Numbered from the stretch's first letter, positions 38,800 through 49,058 are shown. The stretch: DNA of 64,000 nt from an uncultured Pelagibacteraceae bacterium (GCA_902629575.1 CACORJ010000001.1:144271-208270), one strand, 5' to 3'. The notes: generated by a model from the sequence alone, not told the origin. Translations and numbers: made by a program.

Positions 38800-39375
38800 C
38801 TAATTTTTTATAACCTCTATATTTTCATTCTCATTATCCATATATATAGTAACTCTCTTAGTTATTAAATTTAACAATATATTATCAGATTGAATTGTTC
38901 CGTCTAAACTTACATATCTAACATTTTCGAAAATTTTAACAGTATTATCTTGAAAGTTAATATCAATTTTATTAGAAAAAATTTTATTTTTCATATAATT
39001 GATCTGCACGTTTTTTCTAAATTTTGTGTTATAATTAGAGTTATTATATAAAGCTTCATCAGATCTTATAGTTAATGTTAAACCATTTTTGTCTATAAAT
39101 TTTGCTACAACTCCTTGCATTTTGACCAATTCTATTTCATTAATATACGTTAATTCACTAAAGTCAGACTTTATGATGTATAAGTTATTTTCTTCTAATT
39201 TTACCTCATACTTTAAATTTCTAATGATATTATTTTCTGTTTGTTCTTCCATTTGATCGGTTGGAACGTTATTATCAACTTTTTGTTTCTCATCATCAGA
39301 AAAATATATTTTCTGTAAAACAGAAATAGATATCAGTACAATGCTGAATAGAGTTATTTGAATAATTCTTTTCAT
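38800..39375 (-). CDS. lptC: LptC-like LPS export periplasmic/membrane-anchored protein
   Basis: N-terminal TM then LptC/OstA-like beta repeat pattern (VVAKFIDKNGLTLTIRSDEALYNNSNYNTKFRKNVQINY...); between lptB and kdsD. Confidence 0.78.
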   Translation of the reverse strand: MKRIIQITLFSIVLISISVLQKIYFSDDEKQKVDNNVPTDQMEEQTENNIIRNLKYEVKLEENNLYIIKSDFSELTYINEIELVKMQGVVAKFIDKNGLTLTIRSDEALYNNSNYNTKFRKNVQINYMKNKIFSNKIDINFQDNTVKIFENVRYVSLDGTIQSDNILLNLITKRVTIYMDNENENIEVIKN

Positions 39376-39382
39376 CAGTTTC

Positions 39383-40348
39383 TTATTTTATAGTATTAAG
39401 AAGATTATGGATGTGTATTACTCCAATAGTTTTTTTTCTATTTTCTTTACTATAAACACAGATATTTGTAATTTTTTTTTTGTTCATTAGATTAAGAACG
39501 TCAGTTGCTAATGTATTTTTTTCAACTATATATGGCTTTTTTGTCATGAATTTTTTTATTTTTAAATTATCAATGGTTTTTTTTGTTTGCATAAGTCTTT
39601 TTAAATCACCGTCAGTAAACACGCCGGCATTTAAACCTTCATCATTAGTGAGCACTAAAAAACCTAGTTTCTTTGAATTTAAAATTTTCAATGCTTTTTT
39701 CATAATTACATTTTGATTTACAAAAGGTATCCTATTTTTTGTTAACATAACATCCTGAGCTGTTTTCAATTTATTACCTAAGTTTCCTGCTGGGTGAAAT
39801 TTTTTGAAATCCATTTTTCCAAATTTCTTTTTTTCCATTGATGCAATCGATAATGCATCACCTAAACATAATTGAGCAGTTGTACTTGAAGTCGGAACGA
39901 TTCCAAATCCGGATTCTTTTACCTCTGGTATAAGTAATTTAATATTTGAGGATTTATAGAGAACTGAGTTTTTGTTAGATACTATTCCGATCAAAGTAAT
40001 TTTATTTGATTTTGCATATTTTATTATTTCTTTCAGCTCATTCGTATTTCCTGAATAACTTATTAATATTATCAAATCTTGGTTTGTAATTCTTCCTAGA
40101 TCACCGTGAGAACAATCATTTGCAGAAATTGAAAATGATGGAGTTCCGACTGAAGATAATGTAGAGGAAATTTTAGAAGCTATTTTTCCACTCTTACCCA
40201 CACCACATAAGATAACTTTTGATTTACAATTAGAAATTGCTTTTACAGCTTCATTGAAAGATTGATTTATTGAATTTTTTAATTTTTTTAAAGCTCTAAT
40301 TTGTAGGTCGATAACTTCATTACCAATTTCATTTATTTGTTTTTTCAT
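39383..40348 (-). CDS. kdsD: arabinose-5-phosphate isomerase (SIS + CBS domains)
   Basis: VILCGVGKSGKIASKISSTLSSVGTPSFSISANDCSHGDLG, VPTSSTTAQLCLGDALSIA, FHPAGNLG, CBS repeats. Confidence 0.95.
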   Translation of the reverse strand: MKKQINEIGNEVIDLQIRALKKLKNSINQSFNEAVKAISNCKSKVILCGVGKSGKIASKISSTLSSVGTPSFSISANDCSHGDLGRITNQDLIILISYSGNTNELKEIIKYAKSNKITLIGIVSNKNSVLYKSSNIKLLIPEVKESGFGIVPTSSTTAQLCLGDALSIASMEKKKFGKMDFKKFHPAGNLGNKLKTAQDVMLTKNRIPFVNQNVIMKKALKILNSKKLGFLVLTNDEGLNAGVFTDGDLKRLMQTKKTIDNLKIKKFMTKKPYIVEKNTLATDVLNLMNKKKITNICVYSKENRKKTIGVIHIHNLLNTIK

Positions 40349-40349
40349 T

Positions 40350-40961
40350 TTAATGTGACCAGATATCTTCTTTAAATAAGGCTAAATCAAGTTCAACTCT
40401 TGTTTTTAAAAATTTTAAACAATTTTGATAAAGTTCAATTCTGTTCTCTCTTTTTAAAATTTTATTTAATTCATCATGGATTTTATGAAGATACACAACA
40501 TCATTAGCACAATATTTAAGTTGAGCTGGAGTTAACTCCCCACCGAAATCTGAATTTTGAAATTGTTTACTTATATCAATATTAACAAATTCTTTTATAA
40601 GTGTTTTAAGAGAATGATTATCTGAATAAGATCTAGCCAATTTAGAAGCTATTTTTGTATCTAAGATATTATTAGTTTCAGTCTTGAGATAATATTTTAT
40701 GTGAGCTAAGTCAGCTCTACCATAATGAAAAATTTTAGTAATGTTTTTGTCCGATAGAATACTAACTAAGTTTGGAGCGCTGTAAGTCTCTCTATTAAGT
40801 TGAATTATATGTGCATCGGAGTTTCCAGACGATAATTGAATTAAACACAATGGGTCTCTTCTTACATTTAGACCCATAAATTCTCCATCTATCGCTATTA
40901 CATTGCCTAACTTATAATCATCTGGTAAATCAAATTTGTGAACTTTAATATCAATATTCAT
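40350..40961 (-). CDS. ribonuclease D-like 3'-5' exonuclease
   Basis: IAIDGEFMGLNVRRDPLCLIQLSSG, KIFHYGRADLAHIKYYL, LDTKIASKLAR, LKYCANDVVYLHKIHDEL (DEDD). Confidence 0.9.
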   Translation of the reverse strand: MNIDIKVHKFDLPDDYKLGNVIAIDGEFMGLNVRRDPLCLIQLSSGNSDAHIIQLNRETYSAPNLVSILSDKNITKIFHYGRADLAHIKYYLKTETNNILDTKIASKLARSYSDNHSLKTLIKEFVNIDISKQFQNSDFGGELTPAQLKYCANDVVYLHKIHDELNKILKRENRIELYQNCLKFLKTRVELDLALFKEDIWSH

Positions 40962-40978
40962 TTTAGAAATATATATAT

Positions 40979-41950
40979 ATGAAACCTAAAAATTGTCTAA
41001 TATTTGGTGGCAGCGGGCAGATAGGAAGGCACTTAATAAGAAAACTAACAAAAAATAATATTGCTGTCACAGTGGTGACACGTAACATACATCAAAAAAG
41101 TTATATAATTAAGACCCAAGGAAATGCTGGATATATAGAAATAGTTGAAGCAAATATCTATGATGAAGAAAAAATAAGGGAACTTTTCTCAAAAACAGAT
41201 TTATGTATAAACTTAGTAGGAATTTTATTCGAAAAAAAGAAAGGTAACACTTTCTACAATATTCACACCCTTTTCCCATCTTTATTGGCAAAATTAGCAA
41301 AAGAATTTAAACTTAAGAACTTCATTCATTTATCCGCACTTGGGATAAACGAGGCAAAAGATAGTGATTATGCAAAAAGTAAACTAGAGGCAGAAAAAAA
41401 TATTTTAGCAAATTTTCCGCTCTCAACAATATTAAGGCCTTCAGTTGTTTACTCAGTTGATGATAATTTCACTACATCATTTATGACTTTATTGAGTAGA
41501 TTACCTTTTTTTCCGCTGTACTACTCCGGACAAACTAAGTTTATGCCAATTCATTGTTCTGATTTAACCGAGATTATCTATCATGTAATTTCCAATAATA
41601 TTAACTCAAATATTATTGAGTGTGTTGGCCCAGAGATAATCACATTTAAAAATATCATCGAAAGGTTATTAATATCTATTGACAAAAAAAGAATTTTATT
41701 ACCTATGCCTCTTCCTTTAGCAACTTTATCTGCAAAAATATTTCAGCTTATGCCAAATCCTTTGCTTACGGAAGACCAATTAAGATTACTGAAATACGAT
41801 AATGTACTGACATATAAATATAAAAGTAATTTTGATTTAGGAGTTCCTAGCAAAAGAAATTTTGATGAGGAAGTAAAAAAATATTCTTATATGTGGCGCA
41901 AAGGTGGACAGTTTTCAACTGAAAAATATATTTCCAAAGAAAATAAGTAA
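40979..41950 (+). CDS. NAD(P)-binding epimerase-like protein, NDUFA9-like
   Basis: LIFGGSGQIGRHLIRKL, NFIHLSALGINEAKDSDYAKSKLEAEKNIL, STILRPSVVY. Confidence 0.85.
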   Translation: MKPKNCLIFGGSGQIGRHLIRKLTKNNIAVTVVTRNIHQKSYIIKTQGNAGYIEIVEANIYDEEKIRELFSKTDLCINLVGILFEKKKGNTFYNIHTLFPSLLAKLAKEFKLKNFIHLSALGINEAKDSDYAKSKLEAEKNILANFPLSTILRPSVVYSVDDNFTTSFMTLLSRLPFFPLYYSGQTKFMPIHCSDLTEIIYHVISNNINSNIIECVGPEIITFKNIIERLLISIDKKRILLPMPLPLATLSAKIFQLMPNPLLTEDQLRLLKYDNVLTYKYKSNFDLGVPSKRNFDEEVKKYSYMWRKGGQFSTEKYISKENK

Positions 41951-41962
41951 AGTTAAATTTGA

Positions 41963-42457
41963 TTAACCAGACTGAATTTTTTTTTCTATAAATTCTGGTA
42001 CTTCATCTTTATCCGATATTTCCTCTTTTTTACCCTTAGGTTGATAGGCATACAATAGATGAAGTTTACAATATGAAAAATCTTTTAATGAAGATCTACC
42101 ACAAAAATAAAAATTAGACTCATCAGGATGTCCAATTGGCCATTTACAAGAATTTTCGTCCAATTCCTCTAATTGTTTTGGATTTTCTGGTTCGAAATCT
42201 TTTTCAATTATCAAAGATTGAAATTTACTTTTTCTTCCTCTTTTAACTTTAACTCTACTATCTTTAATTGTAGCCTCAAAATTTTTATTTGTTGTTGCAG
42301 TTCTAGTTTTGATTTTGGCGGAGAGATTTAATCTATGAGCTTTTCCAATAACAGCATTTCTACTAATACCACCTATAATTTCTGCAATTTGACTTGCTGT
42401 ATTACCTTTCCCCCAAAGCTCTTTAAGTTTCGCAACTTTTTCTTCTGTCCAGCTCAT
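41963..42457 (-). CDS. gcrA: GcrA family cell-cycle regulator
   Basis: MSWTEEKVAKLKELWGKGNTASQIAEIIGGISRNAVIGKAHRLNLS; C-terminal CKWPIGHPDESNFYFCGRSSLKDFSYCKLH. Confidence 0.94.
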   Translation of the reverse strand: MSWTEEKVAKLKELWGKGNTASQIAEIIGGISRNAVIGKAHRLNLSAKIKTRTATTNKNFEATIKDSRVKVKRGRKSKFQSLIIEKDFEPENPKQLEELDENSCKWPIGHPDESNFYFCGRSSLKDFSYCKLHLLYAYQPKGKKEEISDKDEVPEFIEKKIQSG

Positions 42458-42647
42458 TTTTACAATATGTTGTATAAAAAATATTTATAAGTACAATATA
42501 ATGATAAATAAAACTAGTTAACAAGTAATTATTAAGACTTATCAACAATATTTAAATACTAAAAAAATAAAATATTACAATCGTTACTTGAATCTATTTA
42601 ATTTGTTTATAAGAGAATTGTGAAAAAAAAAAAATTTTAATTTATTT

Positions 42648-43811
42648 ATGAGTTTTTTGGCTAGTAATTATAAGAGAAGAAATTTATCTTTTAAAAAAGG
42701 TAAAGGGTCTTATTTGTTTTCTACAAGTGGGAAAAAATATCTTGATTTCTTAAGTGGTATAGCCGTTAATACTCTAGGTCATTCTAACCCAAGATTAATC
42801 AAAGCTTTAAATGCACAAGCAAAAAAAGTCTGGCATGTATCAAATTCTTTTCAAATACCTGAAGGTGAGATTTTAGCAAAAAAATTAGCAAAAAAAACTT
42901 TTGCTGATAAAGTGATATTTGTCAATTCCGGGGCAGAAGCTAACGAAACAGCAATTAAAATTGCTAGAAGATATTTTTATTCAATAGGAAAACCTTATAA
43001 AAACAGAATTTTATGTATAAAAAATTCATTTCATGGAAGAACATTAGCAAATATTTTTGCAAGTGGATCTAAAAAAATGACAGAAGGTTTTGGACCAAAA
43101 GTAAATGGTTTTGATCATTTTAATTATTCTGATTTAAATTCTTTAAGAAAAAAAGTTACGAAAAATACTGCGGGTATTTTTTTTGAAACAGCTATGGGTG
43201 AGTCTGGCATAAAAGTACATACAAAAAAATTTCTTAGAGAAGTAAAGAAAATTTGCATAGAAAAAAATATTCTTCTTATATTAGACGAAGTTCAGTGTGG
43301 AATAGGACGATCAGGGAAATTTTTTGCTTATGAATATGCAAAAGTAAAACCTGACATTGTACCAATAGCAAAAGGGATAGGAGGAGGTTTTCCAATCGGA
43401 GCTGTTTTAATGACAAAAAAAGTTTCAAATTGTATGGTTCCCGGAACACATGGAAGTACATATGGAGGAAATCCTTTAGCAATGGCCATCGGAAATGTTA
43501 TTATGGATGAAGTTTTTAAAAAAGGATTTTTAAATAATGTAAGAAAAAATTCTAAATATTTTCTAGGGAAATTAAATTCTTTAAAAAATAAATATCCAAA
43601 AATCATTAAAGAAATAAGAGGAATTGGACTTTTGATAGGAATTCAAGTTAGTGTAGATTTAGAGAATTTTATAAATAAGCTTACTCAGAATAAACTTCTA
43701 ACCATAAGAGCAGCTGAAAATGTTGTTAGAATATTACCTCCGCTTAATGTGAAAAAAAAAGAGATAGATATTGCTTTAAAGATTTTAAATAAGGTTTGTT
43801 CGGAATACTAA
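42648..43811 (+). CDS. argD: acetylornithine aminotransferase
   Basis: SGIAVNTLGHSNPRLI, VIFVNSGAEANETAIKIARRYF, NSFHGRTLA, LILDEVQCGIGRSG, PIAKGIGGGFPIGAVL. Confidence 0.95.
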   Translation: MSFLASNYKRRNLSFKKGKGSYLFSTSGKKYLDFLSGIAVNTLGHSNPRLIKALNAQAKKVWHVSNSFQIPEGEILAKKLAKKTFADKVIFVNSGAEANETAIKIARRYFYSIGKPYKNRILCIKNSFHGRTLANIFASGSKKMTEGFGPKVNGFDHFNYSDLNSLRKKVTKNTAGIFFETAMGESGIKVHTKKFLREVKKICIEKNILLILDEVQCGIGRSGKFFAYEYAKVKPDIVPIAKGIGGGFPIGAVLMTKKVSNCMVPGTHGSTYGGNPLAMAIGNVIMDEVFKKGFLNNVRKNSKYFLGKLNSLKNKYPKIIKEIRGIGLLIGIQVSVDLENFINKLTQNKLLTIRAAENVVRILPPLNVKKKEIDIALKILNKVCSEY

Positions 43812-43815
43812 TCTT

Positions 43816-44745
43816 ATGAAACATTTTGTAAATTTAAAAGATATACCTGTAAGAGATTTAAGAAAAATTTTACACGATGCAAAAAAAAGGAAGAAAAAAA
43901 GATCAAAATTAAATACTTTAATTCCAGATAAAGATGTCCCATTAAAAGGCAAACTATTAATCCAAATGTTTGAGAAATCAAGTTTAAGAACTAGATTGAG
44001 TTTTCATCTAGCTATTAAACAGCTTGGTGGTGGAACATTAACGCTTAGATCAAATGAGCTTCATTTGGGAGAGGGAGGAGAGACAATTGAGGATACTGCA
44101 AAAATTTTATCGGTTTTTGGTGATGGATTTATGTTAAGAACTGATAGTGATGAAAAAATAATAAATTTTAAGAAATATTTATCCATACCAATAATTAACG
44201 GTTTATCGCCGTCTTCTCATCCAACTCAGGTTTTATCAGATATATTTACAGTAGAGGAATTAAAAAAAAAACCTATTTCCAAACTAAATATAACTTGGAT
44301 TGGAGATTCTAATAATGTTCTAAATAGCTTAATTGTAGCATCTGTGAAGTTTTCTTTTCAGCTTAATATTGGTTGTCCAAAAAAATATAAGCCAAAAAAA
44401 TTTATTTTAGAGTGGGTTAAAAGTAAAAATAAAAAAGTAAATATTTTTTATGACGCAAAAAAAGCAGTGAAAAATGCTGACGTCATATTTTCTGATAAAG
44501 TGATATCTTTGAATGATCAAGTTAACAAAAAAAATAAAATTAAAGAATTTAAAAATTTTAAAGTCGATAGCAATTTAATTAGTTTTGCAAAAAAAAACTG
44601 TATATTTTTACATTGTTTACCAAGAGGTAGTGAGATAGATGACTCAGTTTTTAAAAGTGTTAAATCTAAAGTTTGGTTGCAAGCATTGAATAGAATTCAC
44701 GTGCAAAAAAGTATTTTATTGTATTGTTTTGGTAAATTAAGGTAA
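43816..44745 (+). CDS. argF: ornithine carbamoyltransferase
   Basis: MFEKSSLRTRLSFHLAIKQLGG, LSPSSHPTQVLSDIFTV, WIGDSNNVLNSLI, FLHCLPRG. Confidence 0.95.
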   Translation: MKHFVNLKDIPVRDLRKILHDAKKRKKKRSKLNTLIPDKDVPLKGKLLIQMFEKSSLRTRLSFHLAIKQLGGGTLTLRSNELHLGEGGETIEDTAKILSVFGDGFMLRTDSDEKIINFKKYLSIPIINGLSPSSHPTQVLSDIFTVEELKKKPISKLNITWIGDSNNVLNSLIVASVKFSFQLNIGCPKKYKPKKFILEWVKSKNKKVNIFYDAKKAVKNADVIFSDKVISLNDQVNKKNKIKEFKNFKVDSNLISFAKKNCIFLHCLPRGSEIDDSVFKSVKSKVWLQALNRIHVQKSILLYCFGKLR

Positions 44746-45276
44746 AGGTAAAGGATTATCCGAATTTTTGTTAAGATACTTTATTACCGAAGCTCTATCT
44801 TTCTCTTTTCTTAAACCAGCATAAGCCATTTTAGTTCCTTTGATCCATTTTGCTGGTTTGATTAAAAATCCATTTAATTCCTCAAAACTCCAATTTTTTT
44901 CATAAGCTGCTAGTGCTTTAGAATATTTGTAACCCTCAACTCCTCCAATTTTTCTTCCAACGACGTTATATAATGCTGGACCAATATTATTTTTTCCGCC
45001 TTTTACTATTGAGTGACAAGCTGCACATTTTTTAAAAATTTTTTCTCCAGAGGTCACATCGCCTAATGACATTAAAGCTGCAATATCCACTTTCTGTTCT
45101 TCCTTTTCCTCAGAGTCAGACGGAGTTATTGATGCTTGTTCTACATCCACTTTATAACCAGGCACCTCTGGTTTCTCAACATAAAATATTATATTTGATA
45201 GTTTACTTATGCCTATTACTAGTAGAGCAACCATAAGCACAGCAGCGATAATTTTGTTTAGTTCGAATGAGTCCAT
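44737..45276 (-). CDS. membrane-anchored c-type cytochrome
   Basis: N-terminal TM; KKCAACHSIVKGGKNNIGPALYNVVGRK; TKMAYAGL. Confidence 0.92.
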   Translation of the reverse strand: MDSFELNKIIAAVLMVALLVIGISKLSNIIFYVEKPEVPGYKVDVEQASITPSDSEEKEEQKVDIAALMSLGDVTSGEKIFKKCAACHSIVKGGKNNIGPALYNVVGRKIGGVEGYKYSKALAAYEKNWSFEELNGFLIKPAKWIKGTKMAYAGLRKEKDRASVIKYLNKNSDNPLPLP

Positions 45277-45379
45277 TTTTAAAAATTATTTAAATCTATA
45301 ACATTAAATTTTAAAAATTGCTTATATTTTGCTGTACAATTTTGCCCCTCTTATTAATCTAAACAAATATATAAAAACT

Positions 45380-46111
45380 ATGAAAACTTTAATAATTATA
45401 CCGTCAAGAATGTCCGCAGTTAGACTGCCTGGTAAACCACTACTTAAAATAAATGGTTTATCAATAATTTCTCATGTTTTCAAAAAAGCTGAAAGTGCAA
45501 AAATAGGTGAGGTGATTGTAGCTACCGAGGATCAAGAAATAATAGATGACGTAAAAAGTAATGGTGGAAATGCAGTATTAACCTCTAAAAACCACAAAAC
45601 TGGAACCGATAGAATTTTTGAGGCATTTAATATCCTAAATGAAAATAATATAGATTTTATAATGAACATTCAAGGTGATGAGCCAGACATTGACATAGAT
45701 GACATTAAAAATTTAGATACAAAAATGAAGTCTGGTATTTCGAAAATTGGGACACTAGCTGCTAAAATAAATAATGAAGAAATGTATCAGGATGAAAATT
45801 TAGTAAAAGTAAAAATTCAAGATCCATTTGAAAAAAATCCATTTCCTTGTGCAGAATATTTTATGAGAAAAATAAATAATAAAGATAATGTTTATCACCA
45901 TATTGGAATTTATTCTTACGAGGTTCGAACTCTTAAAAAATTTATATCATTTAGTCAGACAAAAAATGAATTAAAACATAATCTCGAACAATTAAGGGCT
46001 TTAGATAATGGTATAAACATAAATGTAATGCTTGCTAAAAAATCTCCAATAGGTATTGATACTCAAAAAGACTATCTGGCTATAAAAGAAATTATGAAGT
46101 ATAAAATTTAA
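45380..46111 (+). CDS. kdsB: 3-deoxy-manno-octulosonate cytidylyltransferase
   Basis: IIPSRMSAVRLPGKPLLKI, ATEDQEI, TGTDRIFEA, NIQGDEPDI, HIGIYSYE, LEQLRALDNG. Start at ATG 45380. Confidence 0.95.
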   Translation: MKTLIIIPSRMSAVRLPGKPLLKINGLSIISHVFKKAESAKIGEVIVATEDQEIIDDVKSNGGNAVLTSKNHKTGTDRIFEAFNILNENNIDFIMNIQGDEPDIDIDDIKNLDTKMKSGISKIGTLAAKINNEEMYQDENLVKVKIQDPFEKNPFPCAEYFMRKINNKDNVYHHIGIYSYEVRTLKKFISFSQTKNELKHNLEQLRALDNGININVMLAKKSPIGIDTQKDYLAIKEIMKYKI

Positions 46112-46941
46112 TGGGTAAAATTTTTTTTCAGGGCACTTTCGGTGCATACTCTCATCTCGCCTCTCTTTCTATTGATCCAAAGGCAGAAATTATTCCTTGC
46201 AAAACATTTGATGAATGTTTTTTGAATGCGTCAAATGAAAATAATGCGAAAATAGTAATTCCAGAGTCAAATAGAATAACTGGAAATATAGGTATAGAAT
46301 ATCTCATTTTTAAATATCGCTTGAATATTTATTCTGAGTATTTTCAAAAAATTGAGCATAACTTACTTGGCCAACCTGGTGCAAAGTTATCTGATATCAA
46401 GAATGTTTATTCTCACGCTCAGGCTTTATCTCAATGTTCTAAATTTATTAAATTAAATAAAATGAATGAACATGTCAGAGCAGATACTGCTGGTTCAGCA
46501 GAAATGATTTCAATTAGTAAAAAAAAAGATGAGGCTGCAATAGCTTCAACTTTAAGTGCTAAAACATATGGATTGGAAATAATTAAAAGGAACATTGAAA
46601 ACGAAAAAGGCAACTTAACAAGATTTTTAGTCATGGGAAAAGATTTATTACAACCTGTATTTGGAAAAAAAAAATATATCACATCTTTTTTATTCAAACT
46701 AAAAAGCAAACCTGCAGCACTCTATCAATCTTTAGGTGGTTTTGCTATTAATGGAGTTAATTTAACAAAACTTCAAAGTTATCCAGAAAAAAACTCTTTT
46801 GATTCATTCTTTTTTTTGTGCGATCTTGATGGACATATAGAGGAGCAAAAGGTTCAAAAATCTCTCGAGGAGTTAGGTTTACACTGTCAAGATTTTCATG
46901 TTCTAGGTGTTTTTGAGGCAGATCCTGTTAGAGAAAAATAA
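46111..46941 (+). CDS. pheA: prephenate dehydratase
   Basis: FFQGTFGAYSHLAS, PESNRITGNI, VYSHAQALSQC, ADTAGSAEMIS, NLTRFLVMG, ACT domain. Confidence 0.93.
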   Translation: MGKIFFQGTFGAYSHLASLSIDPKAEIIPCKTFDECFLNASNENNAKIVIPESNRITGNIGIEYLIFKYRLNIYSEYFQKIEHNLLGQPGAKLSDIKNVYSHAQALSQCSKFIKLNKMNEHVRADTAGSAEMISISKKKDEAAIASTLSAKTYGLEIIKRNIENEKGNLTRFLVMGKDLLQPVFGKKKYITSFLFKLKSKPAALYQSLGGFAINGVNLTKLQSYPEKNSFDSFFFLCDLDGHIEEQKVQKSLEELGLHCQDFHVLGVFEADPVREK

Positions 46942-46987
46942 AAATCTTTTCTTGTAGATTAGAAAATAATACTGCTATAATAGCTCT

Positions 46988-47071
46988 GGAGGCTAGAGGT
47001 GAATGCTGCTTTAACCCGATCAGATCTTAACAGAAGCAGTCGTAGAGACAGTTATTCAGGTTCTAGTCTCC
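46988..47071 (+). ncRNA. ffs: signal recognition particle RNA (4.5S, small bacterial type)
   Basis: Conserved core GATCAGATCTTAACAGAAGCAGTC aligns with GGTCAGGTCCGGAAGGAAGCAGCC; ends ggaggctaga/tctagtctcc pair; lies just upstream of dnaX. Confidence 0.9.
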
Positions 47072-47085
47072 TAAAATAAACAAAA

Positions 47086-48735
47086 ATGAACAAACATTCA
47101 AAAGTTTTAGCACTTAAATATAGGCCACAAACCTTTGATGATCTTATTGGTCAAGATATTGTGAGTGAAACTATAAAAAATTCAATACTAGCAAATAAGG
47201 TGCCGAATGCATATCTTTTTACAGGAATAAGGGGGATTGGTAAAACAACAATAGCAAGAATTGTAGCAAAATCTTTGAATTGTATAAATGGAATTGAAAA
47301 TTTATGTAAAGAGAACTTGTGTAATAATTGTGAGTCTATTGCCAATTCAAGTCATATAGATGTTTTAGAAATGGACGCTGCAAGTAAAACAGGAGTTGAT
47401 GATGTAAGAGATTTAATTGAATTTTCAAAATATGGCCCAACATCATCGAAATATAAGATTTATATTATTGATGAAGTACATATGTTAAGCAAACAGGCGT
47501 TTAATGCACTTTTAAAAACTTTAGAAGAACCACCTGAATATCTAAAATTTATATTTGCAACAACTGAAATTAACAAAATTCCAATTACAGTGTTATCGAG
47601 ATGTCAAAGATTTGATTTATCGAGGATTAAATCAAATGAATTATTTGATTTTATAAAAAAAATTAAAAATAAAGAAAATGGTAATGCTAATGATGACTCT
47701 TTAAGATTAATTGTAAAAATTTCAGAGGGGTCCGTTAGAGATGCACTTTCGTTACTGGATAGAGCTTTACTAAGTTTAGAAGATGGAAAAGAATTAGACT
47801 TAATTTCAGCACAAAAAATATTCGGTTATTTTGATAAGTCACAATTAATAGATTTATTTAGTTTAATTTTAGTTGGTGACGAAAATAAGGTTATAGATAA
47901 TTATAGAAAAATTTATGATCAGGGAGTCGAACCAAAAGTTTTTATAAATGATTTTTTAGAAATCTTATATTATTTTAAAAATATTAATCTTCTAACTCTT
48001 GAAAGCACCAATTTTTCACTTAATGATGAAGAATTTAACAAAATCAAAAAATTGTCAAATAACATAGATAGCGAAGTTTTGATTCTGTTTTGGCAATTTA
48101 CAATTAAAACTTTAGGAGAATTAGATATTGTTTCCAATCAAAATATTTCAATTGAAATGTTTTTATTAAGATTAATTCATCTTAAAAATCTAAAATTAGA
48201 AAATAAAATGGATAATGAGAAAATTAATATCAATGAAAAAGAAAATCAAAAAGATAATTCACCTAACATAGTGAATAAAAAAACAATTGATCAAATTAAA
48301 AATGTTGCTCAAGAAAAAAAGGCTAAACCGCAAAATCAAATTGAGACAAAGGCATCAAATGAAATAAAGATTAAATCTTTCAATGATTTATTAAGAATAT
48401 GCAATGATAAAAAAGAAATGAGATTAAAGTATGAATTAGAAAAAAATGTTAATTTAGTAAAATTTGAAAATGGAAGAATTGAAATTTCTTTTAATGATAA
48501 TTTGGATAAAAACTTCGTTAAGAATCTTTCATCAAAGTTATTAGAGTGGACCAAGCATAGGTGGATAATAACTCTTACTAAAAGTGAGGGAGAGATGTCA
48601 ATTAAAGATCAAGAAAAAATCAAACAAAAAGAATTAATAAATAATGCAAAAAAATCTAAAATATATAGAGACATGGTAAGATATTTTTCTGATGCAGAGT
48701 TGGTCGATGTTAAAACTTTCAAAAGTGATGAATGA
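47086..48735 (+). CDS. dnaX: DNA polymerase III subunits gamma/tau
   Basis: LALKYRPQTFDDLIGQ, YLFTGIRGIGKTTIARI, LEMDAASKTGVDDVRDLIE, YIIDEVHMLSKQAFNALLKTLEEPP. Confidence 0.97.
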   Translation: MNKHSKVLALKYRPQTFDDLIGQDIVSETIKNSILANKVPNAYLFTGIRGIGKTTIARIVAKSLNCINGIENLCKENLCNNCESIANSSHIDVLEMDAASKTGVDDVRDLIEFSKYGPTSSKYKIYIIDEVHMLSKQAFNALLKTLEEPPEYLKFIFATTEINKIPITVLSRCQRFDLSRIKSNELFDFIKKIKNKENGNANDDSLRLIVKISEGSVRDALSLLDRALLSLEDGKELDLISAQKIFGYFDKSQLIDLFSLILVGDENKVIDNYRKIYDQGVEPKVFINDFLEILYYFKNINLLTLESTNFSLNDEEFNKIKKLSNNIDSEVLILFWQFTIKTLGELDIVSNQNISIEMFLLRLIHLKNLKLENKMDNEKININEKENQKDNSPNIVNKKTIDQIKNVAQEKKAKPQNQIETKASNEIKIKSFNDLLRICNDKKEMRLKYELEKNVNLVKFENGRIEISFNDNLDKNFVKNLSSKLLEWTKHRWIITLTKSEGEMSIKDQEKIKQKELINNAKKSKIYRDMVRYFSDAELVDVKTFKSDE

Positions 48736-49058
48736 TAATTATGACTGATTTTACTAAAATATTAGATAAAGCAAAAGAACTTGAAGCGAAAATGAAAGAG
48801 AGTCATGAAAAAATAAAAAGTATAAGAGTGCAGGGAACCTCAGGATCAAACGCTGTTAAGGTAACATTAGATGGAGAAGGCGAGATGCAAAAAATAGAAA
48901 TTTCCGACGAAATTTTGAAAGAAAATAAAACTATTATTGAGGATTTGATAGTGGCAGCTCATAACAATGCAAAAATACTACTCAAGTCGAAAACTTCAGA
49001 AGAAATATCAAAAGCTACAGGCGGTCTTGGTATCCCTGGTTTTAAATGGCCACTATAG
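48732..49058 (+). CDS. YbaB/EbfC family nucleoid-associated protein
   Basis: 108 aa between dnaX and recR; VKVTLDGEGEMQKIEISDEIL; GLGIPGFKWPL. Confidence 0.93.
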   Translation: MIIMTDFTKILDKAKELEAKMKESHEKIKSIRVQGTSGSNAVKVTLDGEGEMQKIEISDEILKENKTIIEDLIVAAHNNAKILLKSKTSEEISKATGGLGIPGFKWPL

